Positions 1 to 7,886 of a DNA stretch of 64,000 nt are shown piece after piece. Source of the stretch: Terriglobia bacterium (GTDB lineage: Bacteria > Acidobacteriota > Terriglobia > Bryobacterales > Bryobacteraceae); assembly GCA_021324615.1 (NCBI GenBank), contig JAJPIT010000029.1, positions 1 through 64,000 on the forward strand. Direction: 5' to 3'. Position 1 is the stretch's first letter. Every line of letters starts with the position of its first letter. The position numbers and the translations under genes are program-made. The notes beneath the pieces were generated by a model that did no database searches, was not told the DNA's origin, and worked only from the letters and a program-made list of their open reading frames with translations.

Positions 1-533
1 ACCAGCGCGAACAGCGCGGTCATCAGGCCGCCGACGAAATCCACCAGGCCGGTGCCGATCAGGTTGCGCACGCCTTCGACGTCGCTCATGATGCGCGCCA
101 CCAGCACGCCGCTTTTGTTGGCGTCGTAATAGGAGACGGGCAGAAGACCCACGTGCTGCTGCACTTTGCGGCGCAGCTCGGCGATCAGGCGCTGGCCGGT
201 TTTCGAAAGAAGCTGGGTGAGCGAAAACGAGGTGACGCCCTGGATCATGGTGGCCAGGACGATGGCCAGAACCATCGGTCCCAGCAGGCGCTCATTATGC
301 GCGCCGATGATGCGATCAACCATGGTCTTGGTCGAAATGGGCAGCACCAGCCCGCTCACGCGGTTGATCACCATCAGGAAAAAGCTGGCGATCAGCAGGC
401 CGCGGCGCGGCAGAATCATTTCGCGCAGATCGGGCCAGACGCTGCGCAGGCTTTCCGAGGCCGATTTTTTCGGCTTGTCGCCCTCGCGCGCCTTGTGCGG
501 CGTCCGCTCGGCTTGGGAACCTTTCGGGATCAC
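1..533 (-). CDS. ABC transporter transmembrane/ATP-binding protein, N-terminal part (runs off left edge)
   Basis: Reading leftwards, a GTG at 531-533 opens a frame with a charged N-terminal leader of about 45 residues, two hydrophobic helices and the stretch LRRKVQQHVGLLPVSYYD followed by SGVLVARIMSDVEGVRN. That region is typical of the first intracellular loop of MsbA/LmrA-type exporters. An in-frame TGA lies two codons upstream of the GTG, so this is the earliest start. The nucleotide-binding domain is outside the window. The gene diverges from the DUF72 gene with only 24 bases between start codons. Lipid or drug export is the family role; the substrate cannot be told. Confidence 0.82.
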   Translation of the reverse strand, partial: MIPKGSQAERTPHKAREGDKPKKSASESLRSVWPDLREMILPRRGLLIASFFLMVINRVSGLVLPISTKTMVDRIIGAHNERLLGPMVLAIVLATMIQGVTSFSLTQLLSKTGQRLIAELRRKVQQHVGLLPVSYYDANKSGVLVARIMSDVEGVRNLIGTGLVDFVGGLMTALFAL

Positions 534-541
534 TTCCTTTC

Positions 542-549
542 AGTGTAAC
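542..549. promoter_or_regulatory. Overlapping divergent -10 candidates between ABC exporter and DUF72 gene
   Basis: The 24 bases between two divergent start codons contain TGTAAC (544-549, plus strand), 8 nt before the ATG at 558. They also contain TACACT (547-542, minus strand), 8 nt before the GTG at 533. Each matches the TATAAT consensus at 4 of 6 positions. If used, both messages would start within 1-2 nt of their start codons. This is inferred from spacing only. Confidence 0.35.
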
Positions 550-557
550 CTGCACCT

Positions 558-1265
558 ATGGCGCGGCTTTACTGTGGAACCAGCGGATTCGCGTATCCAA
601 GCTGGAAACCGGACTTTTATCCCGCCAAAACCGCGCCTAAAGATTTCCTGAAACATTACGCGGCGCGGCTGAACGCGGTGGAGATCAACTATACTTTCCG
701 CCAGTTGCCTTCCGCTTCGACGCTCCAGAAGTGGGTGGAGGCAACGCCGGGCGGATTCCTTTTCGCCTGCAAGGCGCATCAGCGGATCACGCACATTTTG
801 CGATTGAAGGAATCGGAGTTTACCGGCGCGTTCTTTAAAGCCATCGATCCGCTCCGCTCGGCGCGGCGCCTGGGGCCGGTGCTGTTCCAGCTCGCGCCGA
901 ATTTCAAATGCAACGCGCCGCTGCTGGAGGCGTTTCTCGAAAAGCTGCCGGACGATTTGCGCTATGCCTTCGAATTTCGCAATCCGTCCTGGCTGTCTGA
1001 GGAAGTGTACCGGCTGCTGGAGAAGCACCGCGTGTCGTTGTGCCTGGCCGAATCGGACAAGCTGGAGATCCCGCGCGTGATCACCGCGGATTTCGTCTAT
1101 TCGCGATTGCGCAAGGGGGAATATAGCGCCGCGGAACGCGCTGAAATTCAGGAGCGCGTGGCCTCGCTGCTCGGCGGCGGGCGGGATGTGTATGTGTTTT
1201 TCAAGCATGAAGAGACCGCGGCCGGCGCGCATTACGCCGAGGAGCTGCTGAATGCGGCGCGTTGA
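558..1265 (+). CDS. DUF72 domain-containing protein (YecE-like)
   Basis: A 235-residue protein opening with LYCGTSGFAYPSWKPDFYP, the typical start of DUF72/YecE proteins. It continues with AVEINYTFRQLPS and FLFACKAHQRITH, motifs of the family's TIM-barrel-like fold. Length fits the family (about 230-280). The biochemical function of DUF72 is not established. There is no Shine-Dalgarno before the ATG, and a -10-like TGTAAC lies 8 nt upstream. Its end overlaps the next gene by 14 bases, so the two are probably translationally coupled. Confidence 0.85.
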   Translation: MARLYCGTSGFAYPSWKPDFYPAKTAPKDFLKHYAARLNAVEINYTFRQLPSASTLQKWVEATPGGFLFACKAHQRITHILRLKESEFTGAFFKAIDPLRSARRLGPVLFQLAPNFKCNAPLLEAFLEKLPDDLRYAFEFRNPSWLSEEVYRLLEKHRVSLCLAESDKLEIPRVITADFVYSRLRKGEYSAAERAEIQERVASLLGGGRDVYVFFKHEETAAGAHYAEELLNAAR

Positions 1266-1656
1266 GACCCGCCTGCGCGTCCGCTACGCGGAAACGGATC
1301 AGATGGGAATTGTTTATTACGCGAACTATCTGGTCTGGATGGAGCTGGGGCGCGCCGAATACTGCCGCGCGGCGGGAATCCGCTACCGCGACATGGAGCA
1401 GGAAGACGGGATCCTGCTGGCGGTGGCCGAGGTGAACTGCCGGTATGCGTCGCCGGCGCGGTATGACGAGGAAGTGATCGTGCGCACCTGGATCGAGCAG
1501 GCGCACCCACGCATGGTCCGCTTCGCCTACGAAATGATCGAGGCGGCGACGTCGCGCGTGCTGGCCACCGGCGAGACCAAACACGTCTTCAGCGGCCGCG
1601 ATTTGAAGCCGCGGAAACTGCCGGAAAAATATCGCGCGGCGTTTGGGATCGCCTGA
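1252..1656 (+). CDS. Acyl-CoA thioesterase, 4HBT/YbgC family
   Basis: A 134-residue single hot-dog domain. Residues 11-30 carry the 4-hydroxybenzoyl-CoA thioesterase signature: RYAETDQMGIVYYANY, with the catalytic Asp at residue 16. It should hydrolyse short- or medium-chain acyl-CoA thioesters in the cytoplasm; the exact substrate is not readable. It overlaps the DUF72 gene by 14 bases and is probably coupled to it. YbgC in many bacteria sits beside tol-pal genes, which are not seen here. The 66 bases after it hold a GC-rich inverted repeat without a T-run, before the convergent protease gene. Confidence 0.88.
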   Translation: MRRVETRLRVRYAETDQMGIVYYANYLVWMELGRAEYCRAAGIRYRDMEQEDGILLAVAEVNCRYASPARYDEEVIVRTWIEQAHPRMVRFAYEMIEAATSRVLATGETKHVFSGRDLKPRKLPEKYRAAFGIA

Positions 1657-1722
1657 ACCGGAGCGGTACCGCGAGCCGGCCTTCCCTCCCGCCTGGCCGC
1701 CGCGGAGACGCCAGCGGGGGCG

Positions 1723-2283
1723 TCAGCGGGAACGCAGCGCGTCCCTCAGATGGGCGCGGTCGGCGGCGGAAAGGCCGCTGTATTTGCGGATATCCTGCCG
1801 TGTGGCGAGTTGCCGGCGGTAACGCCCGAAATATTCGGCGATGTCGCCGCCGAATTGAAAACTGTACATAATGTCCGCGAAATTCCGGGTGTGCGCCAGA
1901 CCCAGGGCGTGGCCGGATTCGTGAAGGCAGGTGAGATAAACGATCGTGTCGCGCAGCAGCCGGTCGCCGCCGCCCGGATCGACGATCCGCACATTCACCT
2001 GCGCGCCAGCCTGGCCGTGCACCTCGATCGGCACGGTTTCGCCATACAAACCTTCCTCGGGCAACGCCCAAACGATGCGGAGACGTGCGTGATCGCGGTC
2101 CGCCGCGACGAACCGGAGCCGCCCGTCCGATGCGCTCTGCCAGGCTTCCAGCGCCCAGCGGCCAAGCTCGACGTCGCCGGCGGAGCAGCCGGTTTCCTTG
2201 CGCTCGCAGGGCTCGATCCAATACGGCAGGTCAGCCGCGCCGAGCGTGAGCGCGAAGCTAACGCTCAGAAGAAATTTTTTCAT
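1723..2283 (-). CDS. Secreted matrixin-like zinc metalloprotease
   Basis: A 186-residue protein beginning [18 protein letters not shown], a signal peptide, so it is exported. Residues 121-131 form the complete metzincin zinc site [15 protein letters not shown] follows, with Met139 as the likely Met-turn, as in matrixins (M10). No propeptide cysteine switch is evident, and the protein is short, essentially a bare catalytic domain. The chosen ATG at 2281-2283 starts the signal peptide; a longer frame upstream would have no signal sequence and would run deep into cysE. It overlaps the cysE end by 26 bases and is probably in the same transcript. Confidence 0.82.
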   Translation of the reverse strand: MKKFLLSVSFALTLGAADLPYWIEPCERKETGCSAGDVELGRWALEAWQSASDGRLRFVAADRDHARLRIVWALPEEGLYGETVPIEVHGQAGAQVNVRIVDPGGGDRLLRDTIVYLTCLHESGHALGLAHTRNFADIMYSFQFGGDIAEYFGRYRRQLATRQDIRKYSGLSAADRAHLRDALRSR

Positions 2284-2917
2284 CCGCCATCTTTTCCGCA
2301 AGCGCGCGCACCATGGATTCAAGCTGCGCCACGCGGTGGGAGAGCTCGTTGATCGCCTGCCCTTCCGGATCGGGCAGATTGCCGTGTTCAAGCGGCTCGG
2401 TCGCGTCTTCCTCCCCGACCACGCGGCCGGGGACGCCGACCACCGTCGAATGATCGGGAACCGGGTGCACCACCACCGACCCCGCGCCGACCTTCACATA
2501 ATCGCCCACCCGGATATTGCCCAGAATTTTGGCGCCCGTTCCAATCACCACGCCGTTGCCGATGGTGGGATGGCGCTTGCCCGTATCCTTGCCGGTGCCG
2601 CCCAGGGTCACGCCCTGATACATCAAAACATCGTCGCCAATCTCCGTGGTCTCGCCGATGACGACGCCCATGCCGTGATCGATGAAGCAGCGGCGGCCGA
2701 TGGTGGCCCCGGGGTGAATCTCGATGCCGGTGGCGGCGCGCGAAATCTGGGAGATCACGCGCGCCAGCGTGAACCATCCCTTTTTGTAGAGGCGGTGCGC
2801 CACGCGATGCAGCAGAATGGCGTGAAAACCGGGATAACAGAGAATAATTTCGAGAACGCTGCGCGCGGCGGGATCGCGGCGGAAGACGGTCTCGATCTGC
2901 TCGCGGATCGCGCCCAT
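2258..2917 (-). CDS. cysE: Serine O-acetyltransferase
   Basis: A 219-residue left-handed beta-helix acetyltransferase making O-acetylserine from serine and acetyl-CoA, the first step of cysteine synthesis. Hexapeptide repeats begin near residue 66 ([19 protein letters not shown]). The [16 protein letters not shown] and [18 protein letters not shown] segments are characteristic of CysE. It lacks the long N-terminal helical domain of the E. coli enzyme, like the short Bacillus type. It has a helical tail of about 45 residues. A minus-strand GATAAT (2929-2924) ends 6 nt before the ATG, suggesting a leaderless message. Confidence 0.93.
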   Translation of the reverse strand: MGAIREQIETVFRRDPAARSVLEIILCYPGFHAILLHRVAHRLYKKGWFTLARVISQISRAATGIEIHPGATIGRRCFIDHGMGVVIGETTEIGDDVLMYQGVTLGGTGKDTGKRHPTIGNGVVIGTGAKILGNIRVGDYVKVGAGSVVVHPVPDHSTVVGVPGRVVGEEDATEPLEHGNLPDPEGQAINELSHRVAQLESMVRALAEKMADEKISSER

Positions 2918-2920
2918 ACG

Positions 2921-2929
2921 TATATTATC
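2921..2929. promoter_or_regulatory. Bidirectional -10 region between cysE and a lipoprotein gene
   Basis: Only 20 bases separate the cysE ATG (2917) from the GTG at 2938. They contain an AT-rich core next to an ATACGTAT palindrome. On the minus strand GATAAT (2929-2924) is followed after 6 nt by ATG. On the plus strand TATTAT (2923-2928) is followed after 9 nt by GTG. Both hexamers match 5 of 6 consensus bases. There is no room for a leader or Shine-Dalgarno on either side. Confidence 0.6.
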
Positions 2930-2937
2930 CTGATGTT

Positions 2938-3381
2938 GTGCGCAACACGCTGATCGCGGCAGTGCTCCTGCTGGCCGGCTGCTCCTCGCCGGATACGAAC
3001 GCGGCAAAGAAAACCGGACCGCCGGAGCCGCCGGGCGCGGCAATCGCGGCGGGAAAACATCCGCTGGCGAAATATCTGGAGGTCTCCGGCTTCCGCCTGG
3101 CCGAGGAGACGCCGGGAAAACTCAAGGTGACCTTCGCCGTGGTGAACCATTCCGAGGCGGATATGGGAGACCTGGTGCTGAAGATCCGCCTGACCACCAC
3201 CGCCGCCAAACCGGACGAGCCGCCGGTCACCGAATTCGAGGCGAAAATCCCCAATCTCGGCCCCCAGGAAATGAAGGAGGTCACCGCGGCCGCGCCCACC
3301 AAGCTGCGCATCTACGAACTGCCGGACTGGCAGTTCCTTCGCGCGCAGTTCGAGATCGTGTCGCCCCCGCCGCCACAATGA
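2938..3381 (+). CDS. Hypothetical lipoprotein
   Basis: A 147-residue protein with a lipoprotein signal peptide: [15 protein letters not shown], lipobox LAGC with Cys15 as the lipidation site. The rest is predicted beta-rich, with phrases such as [23 protein letters not shown] that resemble DUF3426- or FxLYD-like single beta-sandwich domains. That resemblance is by eye only. Translation starts at a GTG 20 bases from the divergent cysE start. The last four bases overlap the AlaX-type gene (ATGA). Confidence 0.75.
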   Translation: MRNTLIAAVLLLAGCSSPDTNAAKKTGPPEPPGAAIAAGKHPLAKYLEVSGFRLAEETPGKLKVTFAVVNHSEADMGDLVLKIRLTTTAAKPDEPPVTEFEAKIPNLGPQEMKEVTAAAPTKLRIYELPDWQFLRAQFEIVSPPPPQ

Positions 3382-4529
3382 CCGAAAGACTCTATTACAA
3401 CGACTGCTATCTGCGCGAATTCGAGGCGCGCGTGGTGGAGCGCGCCGATGAGGGGCGGCGGATTTATCTCGACCGCACCGCGTTTTATCCGGCCTCCGGC
3501 GGCCAGCCCTTCGATCTGGGCACGCTGGGCGGCGTCGCGGTGAAGGAGATCGTCGATGAACAGGAGCGGGTCGCCCATCTGCTGGAAGCGCCGCTGGCCG
3601 GTACGCAGGTTCGCGGGCAGATCGACTGGCCGCGCCGCTTCGATCACATGCAGCAGCACACCGGCCAGCATCTGCTTTCGGCCGTGCTGGTGGAGCTGTA
3701 CGGGATCCGCACCGTGAGTTTCCACATGGGCGCGGCCTCATCGACCATCGACGTGGAAGCGCCGGCGCTCGAATCGAAGCAGTGGGAGCGCGTCGAGGAG
3801 CGCTGTGCGGAGATCGTCGGGGAAGCCCGGCCGGTGACCATCGCCTACGAAGACTCGTCGGCGGATCTGGGCTTGCGCAAACCGGCGGCGCGCGCCGGAA
3901 CGCTGCGCATCGTCTCCATCGAGGCGCTGGACCGCAGCGCCTGCGGCGGAACCCACCTCCGGTCCACCGCCGAGATCGGCCCCATCCTGCTGCGCAAGCA
4001 GGAGAAAATCCGCGGCAACACGCGTCTTGAGTTCGTGTGCGGAAGGCGCGCCCTCCGGCAGGCGCGGCGGGACTTCGGCACGCTCGCCGAAATCAGCAGG
4101 ATCGTTTCGGCGCCGTTCGACGAAACGCCGGCGCTGATCCAGGCGCAGATGGACAAAGCCAGGACGCTCGAAAAGAATCTGGCGCGCGCCTTGACCGACC
4201 TGGCGCGGCGCGAAGGCCGCGAGTTGTACGAGGCCACCGCGCCGGACGCTTCCGGCCTTCGGCGCGCGACGCAGCGCGGCGCCATCGACGAAGCCATGCG
4301 GGCCCGCGCGCAGGCCTTCGCCGGCGGCGCGAAGGCGGTGTTTCTGGCGATCAGTGAAAACCCGCCGGCGGTGCTGCTGGCGGCTTCGCCGGATTCGGGC
4401 GTCAACGCCGGCGAGCGGGTGAAACGGGCGGTCAGCGCCGCGGGCGGGCGCGGCGGAGGCAATGCCGTCCTCGCTCAGGGAAGCGTGCCGCCCGCCAGCC
4501 TGGAAGCGGTGATCGCCGAACTGTCCTGA
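3378..4529 (+). CDS. AlaX-type alanyl-tRNA editing protein with DHHA1 domain
   Basis: A 383-residue stand-alone relative of the AlaRS editing domain that should deacylate mischarged tRNA(Ala). Residues 38-42 (PASGG) and the zinc-binding HTGQH (94-98) with CGGTH (189-193) are all intact. The C-terminal third includes a helical linker and a glycine-rich GGRGGGNAVLAQG segment typical of DHHA1, so this is the long AlaX form. There is no aminoacylation domain. It overlaps the lipoprotein gene by 4 bases. Confidence 0.88.
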   Translation: MTERLYYNDCYLREFEARVVERADEGRRIYLDRTAFYPASGGQPFDLGTLGGVAVKEIVDEQERVAHLLEAPLAGTQVRGQIDWPRRFDHMQQHTGQHLLSAVLVELYGIRTVSFHMGAASSTIDVEAPALESKQWERVEERCAEIVGEARPVTIAYEDSSADLGLRKPAARAGTLRIVSIEALDRSACGGTHLRSTAEIGPILLRKQEKIRGNTRLEFVCGRRALRQARRDFGTLAEISRIVSAPFDETPALIQAQMDKARTLEKNLARALTDLARREGRELYEATAPDASGLRRATQRGAIDEAMRARAQAFAGGAKAVFLAISENPPAVLLAASPDSGVNAGERVKRAVSAAGGRGGGNAVLAQGSVPPASLEAVIAELS

Positions 4530-4589
4530 ATGGGCCCCGATGCCGCGCTGTCTGCGCCGGAGACCGCTCTGCTAATCTAAAAAAAACGA

Positions 4590-4949
4590 ATGGCCGAAAA
4601 TTTCCGTTTCTTCGAAGCCGGGCCCGATCCGTTCGGCCGCACCTGGCAAGTGGAGTTCCGCTGGCTTCAGACCGCCATCTCCATCCGCCACGCCGATACC
4701 GTCGACGTGAAGTTCGTCCTCTGGACACGCGATGAGCCCAAGCAGGAAAAGGTGATCGCACTGCCGCACGCCCTGCTGCTTGAGCTCAGCGAGGAAGCCC
4801 GGCGCGAGCTTACCGACGCCTGGTGCCTGAAACTGGCGGCCAGGCATTTAACGTATATGATCGAATCGGGTGAGGATCTGGAAAAAACGCTGGTGACGCT
4901 GACCAAGGAAGAACTGGAGCGGGCCGCCGGAATCCGCGTTCCGGCGTAA
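4590..4949 (+). CDS. Hypothetical protein, 119 residues
   Basis: A soluble, charged protein without signal peptide or membrane segment. It has a beta-rich first half (WQVEFRWLQTAISIRHADTV) and a helical second half ending EELERAAGIRVPA. No family recognised. Codon use and the strong third-position GC match the neighbours, supporting it as a gene. An A-rich stretch and TAATCT precede the ATG, and no clear ribosome site is seen. The 85 bases downstream contain a GC-rich inverted repeat (near 4960 and 4991) flanking an AT-rich TACATAAAAT. Confidence 0.65.
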   Translation: MAENFRFFEAGPDPFGRTWQVEFRWLQTAISIRHADTVDVKFVLWTRDEPKQEKVIALPHALLLELSEEARRELTDAWCLKLAARHLTYMIESGEDLEKTLVTLTKEELERAAGIRVPA

Positions 4950-5034
4950 CCTTCGTTCCGCCGCCGTCGTGGTACATAAAATAGTGGAGCGGCGGCGCGC
5001 GGTTTGACAGCGCCCGACGGAAGGAAGGATACAG

Positions 5035-5277
5035 ATGGTCAATTGTCCAATGTGTGACGCGGTCATCGATGTGGATGAGGAAGAACTGGATGAAGGCGAC
5101 TCGCTGATTTGCGAGGAGTGCGGCGCGAATCTGAGCGTCAGCGGGGTTTCTCCGCTGGAACTTTCGGCCGAGGACGACGACGAAGAAGAGGATGAAGATT
5201 TCGAGGACGAAGATTTCGAAGACGAAGACGAGCTAGAGGACGAAGAAGAAGACGAGGAAGAGGATGAATGGAAGTAG
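5035..5277 (+). CDS. LysW-like zinc-ribbon protein with extreme acidic tail
   Basis: An 80-residue protein. Cys4/Cys7 (CPMC) and Cys26/Cys29 (CEEC) form a small zinc ribbon, followed by VSPLELS. This closely resembles LysW/ArgW, the amino-group carrier proteins of lysine/arginine synthesis. Genuine LysW ends in EDWGE and carries substrate on the terminal Glu. Here residues 44-80 are almost entirely Asp/Glu and end in EDEWK. It is therefore LysW-related in its ribbon but probably not a carrier. A strong AAGGAAGGA ribosome site precedes the ATG. The last 14 bases overlap the next gene. Confidence 0.78.
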   Translation: MVNCPMCDAVIDVDEEELDEGDSLICEECGANLSVSGVSPLELSAEDDDEEEDEDFEDEDFEDEDELEDEEEDEEEDEWK

Positions 5278-5623
5278 CATCGCCGCCGGCGCTCTTTTCG
5301 CCGCCCTTGTTTTCACCTCGCCCGCTGGGGCGGCGAAGAAATCCTATTCCGAGGTCGGCGGCACCGTATTTCGCGATCCCGGTCTGGCGCTGCCCGGCGC
5401 CAAGGTGGAAATTTTCCTGGAAGGAACGGTCAAGAATAAAAAGCTCCAGGAGGCCGAAAGCAACTATCGCGGCGAGTTTCTTTTCCGGGTGCCCGGAGTC
5501 GGTTCCACTTATCTGGTCCGCGCCTCGCTGAAAGGATTCAGCCCGGCGGAAAAGGAAGCCACCGTTCATTCCGCCAATGAGCACGTGGACGTGAACCTGG
5601 TGTTGTCTCCGGTTAAAAAATGA
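5264..5623 (+). CDS. Secreted carboxypeptidase-regulatory-like domain protein
   Basis: A 119-residue protein with a signal peptide of about 23 residues, cleaved near SPAGAA. One CarboxypepD_reg-like beta-sandwich follows: GGTVFRDPGLALPGAKVEI, then YRGEFLFRVPG and YLVRASLKGFSPAEKE, the transthyretin-like pattern. It has no catalytic residues. Such domains bind or stabilise partners at the cell surface. It overlaps the LysW-like gene by 14 bases and the next gene by 4, within a coupled cluster. Confidence 0.75.
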   Translation: MNGSSIAAGALFAALVFTSPAGAAKKSYSEVGGTVFRDPGLALPGAKVEIFLEGTVKNKKLQEAESNYRGEFLFRVPGVGSTYLVRASLKGFSPAEKEATVHSANEHVDVNLVLSPVKK

Positions 5624-6000
5624 AGTTCTTTCTCGGGCTCGCCGTCGCTTTGCTGTGCGGATTTGCGCTGGCGGCGCAGGACACGCCCAAGCCGACCAAA
5701 AAGGAGAAACGAGAAGCCGCCACGGAGCGCGTTGTTCAGGGCCGCGTCACCGATTCCGACGACAAACCGGTGAACGGCGCCATCGTTCAGTTGAAGGATA
5801 TGCGCAGCTTGCAGGTGCGGTCCTTCATCACCCAGAACAACGGCGAGTATCACTTTTCGGGGCTGAAGGTGGATAACGATTATCAACTTAAAAGCGACTA
5901 TAACGGCATGACCAGCGGCTGGAAAACGCTGAGCATGTTCGATACGCGGAAAGAGCCGGTGATCAATCTGAAACTCGCCAAACCGGAGAAGAAACAATGA
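5620..6000 (+). CDS. Secreted carboxypeptidase-regulatory-like domain protein (second copy)
   Basis: A 126-residue protein with signal peptide MKFFLGLAVALLCGFALAAQ. A Lys-rich linker is followed by one carboxypeptidase-regulatory-like domain: VQGRVTDSDDKPVNGAIVQL, then NGEYHFSGLKVDNDYQLK. It is a diverged sister of the preceding gene rather than a recent duplicate, since little residue identity is visible. It overlaps both neighbours by 4 bases (ATGA), which implies coupled translation with the thioredoxin downstream. Function unknown. Confidence 0.75.
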   Translation: MKFFLGLAVALLCGFALAAQDTPKPTKKEKREAATERVVQGRVTDSDDKPVNGAIVQLKDMRSLQVRSFITQNNGEYHFSGLKVDNDYQLKSDYNGMTSGWKTLSMFDTRKEPVINLKLAKPEKKQ

Positions 6001-6467
6001 CCCGCATCGCCCTGACCGCCGTTTTCGCCGCATCGTTATTCGCCCAGCCGAAGCTGACGCCCATCGATCAGACCGCATTTCCGGAAATGATCGCGGCGCA
6101 TCGCGGAAAAGTGGTGCTGGTCGATTTTTGGGCGACCTGGTGCAAGCCGTGCCGCGCGCAGACGCCGGCGCTCGCCACGCTTGCTGAGAAATTGCGGCCG
6201 CGCGGATTCGAACTGATCACGGTTTCCACCGACGAGCGATCAAACGAAGCCGCCGCGCTAAAGGTGCTCGCCGAAGATCACGTAAGCGGGACAACGTATA
6301 TCAAAAAGGCCGCCGATGACGACAAGTTCTACGACTCCATCGACAAGGATTGGGGCGGCGCCGTGCCGGCCATGTTTCTGTACGACCGCCGCGGCCGGAA
6401 GGTGAAGTCGTTCATCGGAGAAACACCGTTGAAGGACATTCAGGCGGCGATCGAAAAACTTCTTTGA
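5997..6467 (+). CDS. Secreted TlpA-like thioredoxin-fold protein
   Basis: A 156-residue protein with a short signal peptide (MTRIALTAVFAASLFAQ). The thioredoxin fold carries the active site WCKPC (Cys49, Cys52) in VDFWATWCKPCRAQ and the cis-Pro segment AVPAMFLYD. TlpA/ResA-type proteins reduce disulfides outside the cytoplasm, for example in apocytochrome c. No partner cytochrome gene is adjacent, so the client is unknown. The TGA stop is shared with the TTG start of the amidohydrolase. Confidence 0.85.
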   Translation: MTRIALTAVFAASLFAQPKLTPIDQTAFPEMIAAHRGKVVLVDFWATWCKPCRAQTPALATLAEKLRPRGFELITVSTDERSNEAAALKVLAEDHVSGTTYIKKAADDDKFYDSIDKDWGGAVPAMFLYDRRGRKVKSFIGETPLKDIQAAIEKLL

Positions 6468-7873
6468 AGCTCGCGCTATGGCTGCTCGCGGCGGCCGTGC
6501 TGCCGGGGCAATCTCTCATTATTAAAGACGCTGTCGTGATCGATGCCAACGGCGGCAGGCCGCACCGCGCCAGCGTCGAAATCAGCCGCGGCCGCATTGC
6601 CGCCATTGCGAAAAAGATTCACGCGCGCCGCGGCGACGAAGTCATCCAGGCGAAGGGAAAATTCCTGATCCCCGGCCTGTGGGACATGCACATTCACCTC
6701 GGGCCGCCGGAAATTTTTTTCCCGCTGCTGCTCGCCAACGGGATCACCGGCGTGCGCGAGATGTTCACGGGCATCCCCATGCCGGTGATCAACGGATGGC
6801 GGTCGCGTCCCGATGTTCCGCGCATCTTCGCGCCGGGATTTCTGGACGGCCCGCCGCTGGCGTGGTCCGGTCCGCCGCCGCCCGGGGCGATCGCGGTCGC
6901 TACCGCCGAGCAGGGGCGGATGGCGGTGCGGGCGCTGGCTTCGAGCCGCGTCGATTTTCTGAAGGTTTATACCAGCCTTCCGCGCGAAGCCTATTTCGCG
7001 ATCGCCCAGGAAGCGCGTGCGATCGGGATTCCGTTCGCCGGCCACGTCCCCGAGGAAGTCAGCGCGGCCGAAGCCTCCGACGCCGGACAACGCAGCCAGG
7101 AGCACCTGATCGGCATCCTCGAAGCGTGTTCGACCAACGAAGACGCGCTGCGGCGGGCGCGCGTGGCCATGATGCTTGACCGGAATCTCTCGGGCGAGGA
7201 GCGGATGCGGGAGCTGGCTTTTCCCGATCCCGCGGGACTTTTCGATACCTACAGCGAGGCCAAAGCCGCCGCGCTCTTCCAGAAATTCGTCAACAACGGA
7301 ACCTGGCAAACGCCGACCCTGGCCCTGCTCAGCGGCTTTGCGCGGATGCGCGACGCCGACTTCCTCGACGATCCGCGCCGCAAGTATCTGCTTCGCCCCT
7401 GGCGCGAGCAGTGGGATCCGCGCCGCAATTTTTTCCTGCACGACCTTTCCGCCGCCGATTACGATGCGCTGAACGCCCGCATTCACGCGCTGCTCGACCG
7501 CTACGAAAAGCTGGTAGGCGATATGCACCGCGCCGGAGTCGAGTTTCTCGCCGGAACCGATGCCAACGGCATCAATCCCGTCTATCCCGGCTTCGGCTTG
7601 CACGACGAGCTGGCGCTGCTGGTCAAATCGGGCCTGTCGAATCTGGAGGCGCTACAAGCCGCCACGCGAAACGCCTCGCGATACTTCGGCGATCCCGATT
7701 TCGGGACCATCGAAGTGAATAAATCCGCCGATCTGGTCCTGCTTGACGCCGATCCGCTCGAGGATATCCGCAATACGGAAAAAATCGAGGCGGTGGTGCT
7801 CCGCGGGCGATACTTTTCGCGCGAAAATCTGGATGCGATGCTGAAGCGCGTCGAGCAGATCGCCGCGCGCTGA
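6464..7873 (+). CDS. Secreted metal-dependent amidohydrolase
   Basis: A 469-residue protein starting at TTG (6464-6466), which overlaps the TlpA stop as TTGA. This start gives a good signal peptide (MKLALWLLAAAVLPGQS) directly before a canonical amidohydrolase beginning. HIH (residues 76-78) in GLWDMHIHLG, AGHVPEE, QEHLIG and LAGTDANG supply the metal-binding and catalytic positions of imidazolonepropionase-like amidohydrolases. It ends with the LADLVLLD-like strand expected at the C-terminus. Export, which is common in Acidobacteria, suggests action on a peptide or cyclic amide outside the cell; the substrate is unknown. Confidence 0.86.
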   Translation: MKLALWLLAAAVLPGQSLIIKDAVVIDANGGRPHRASVEISRGRIAAIAKKIHARRGDEVIQAKGKFLIPGLWDMHIHLGPPEIFFPLLLANGITGVREMFTGIPMPVINGWRSRPDVPRIFAPGFLDGPPLAWSGPPPPGAIAVATAEQGRMAVRALASSRVDFLKVYTSLPREAYFAIAQEARAIGIPFAGHVPEEVSAAEASDAGQRSQEHLIGILEACSTNEDALRRARVAMMLDRNLSGEERMRELAFPDPAGLFDTYSEAKAAALFQKFVNNGTWQTPTLALLSGFARMRDADFLDDPRRKYLLRPWREQWDPRRNFFLHDLSAADYDALNARIHALLDRYEKLVGDMHRAGVEFLAGTDANGINPVYPGFGLHDELALLVKSGLSNLEALQAATRNASRYFGDPDFGTIEVNKSADLVLLDADPLEDIRNTEKIEAVVLRGRYFSRENLDAMLKRVEQIAAR

Positions 7874-7886
7874 GACCGCGCTTCTT

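Noticed and set aside
1657-1722. Hairpin-like GC repeat (GACGCC/GGCGTC) as a bidirectional terminator
   Set aside because: The stem is short and neither strand has a following T-run.
5035-5277. Reading the LysW-like protein as a true lysine-synthesis carrier
   Set aside because: The required C-terminal EDWGE is missing and no lysine or arginine synthesis gene is adjacent.
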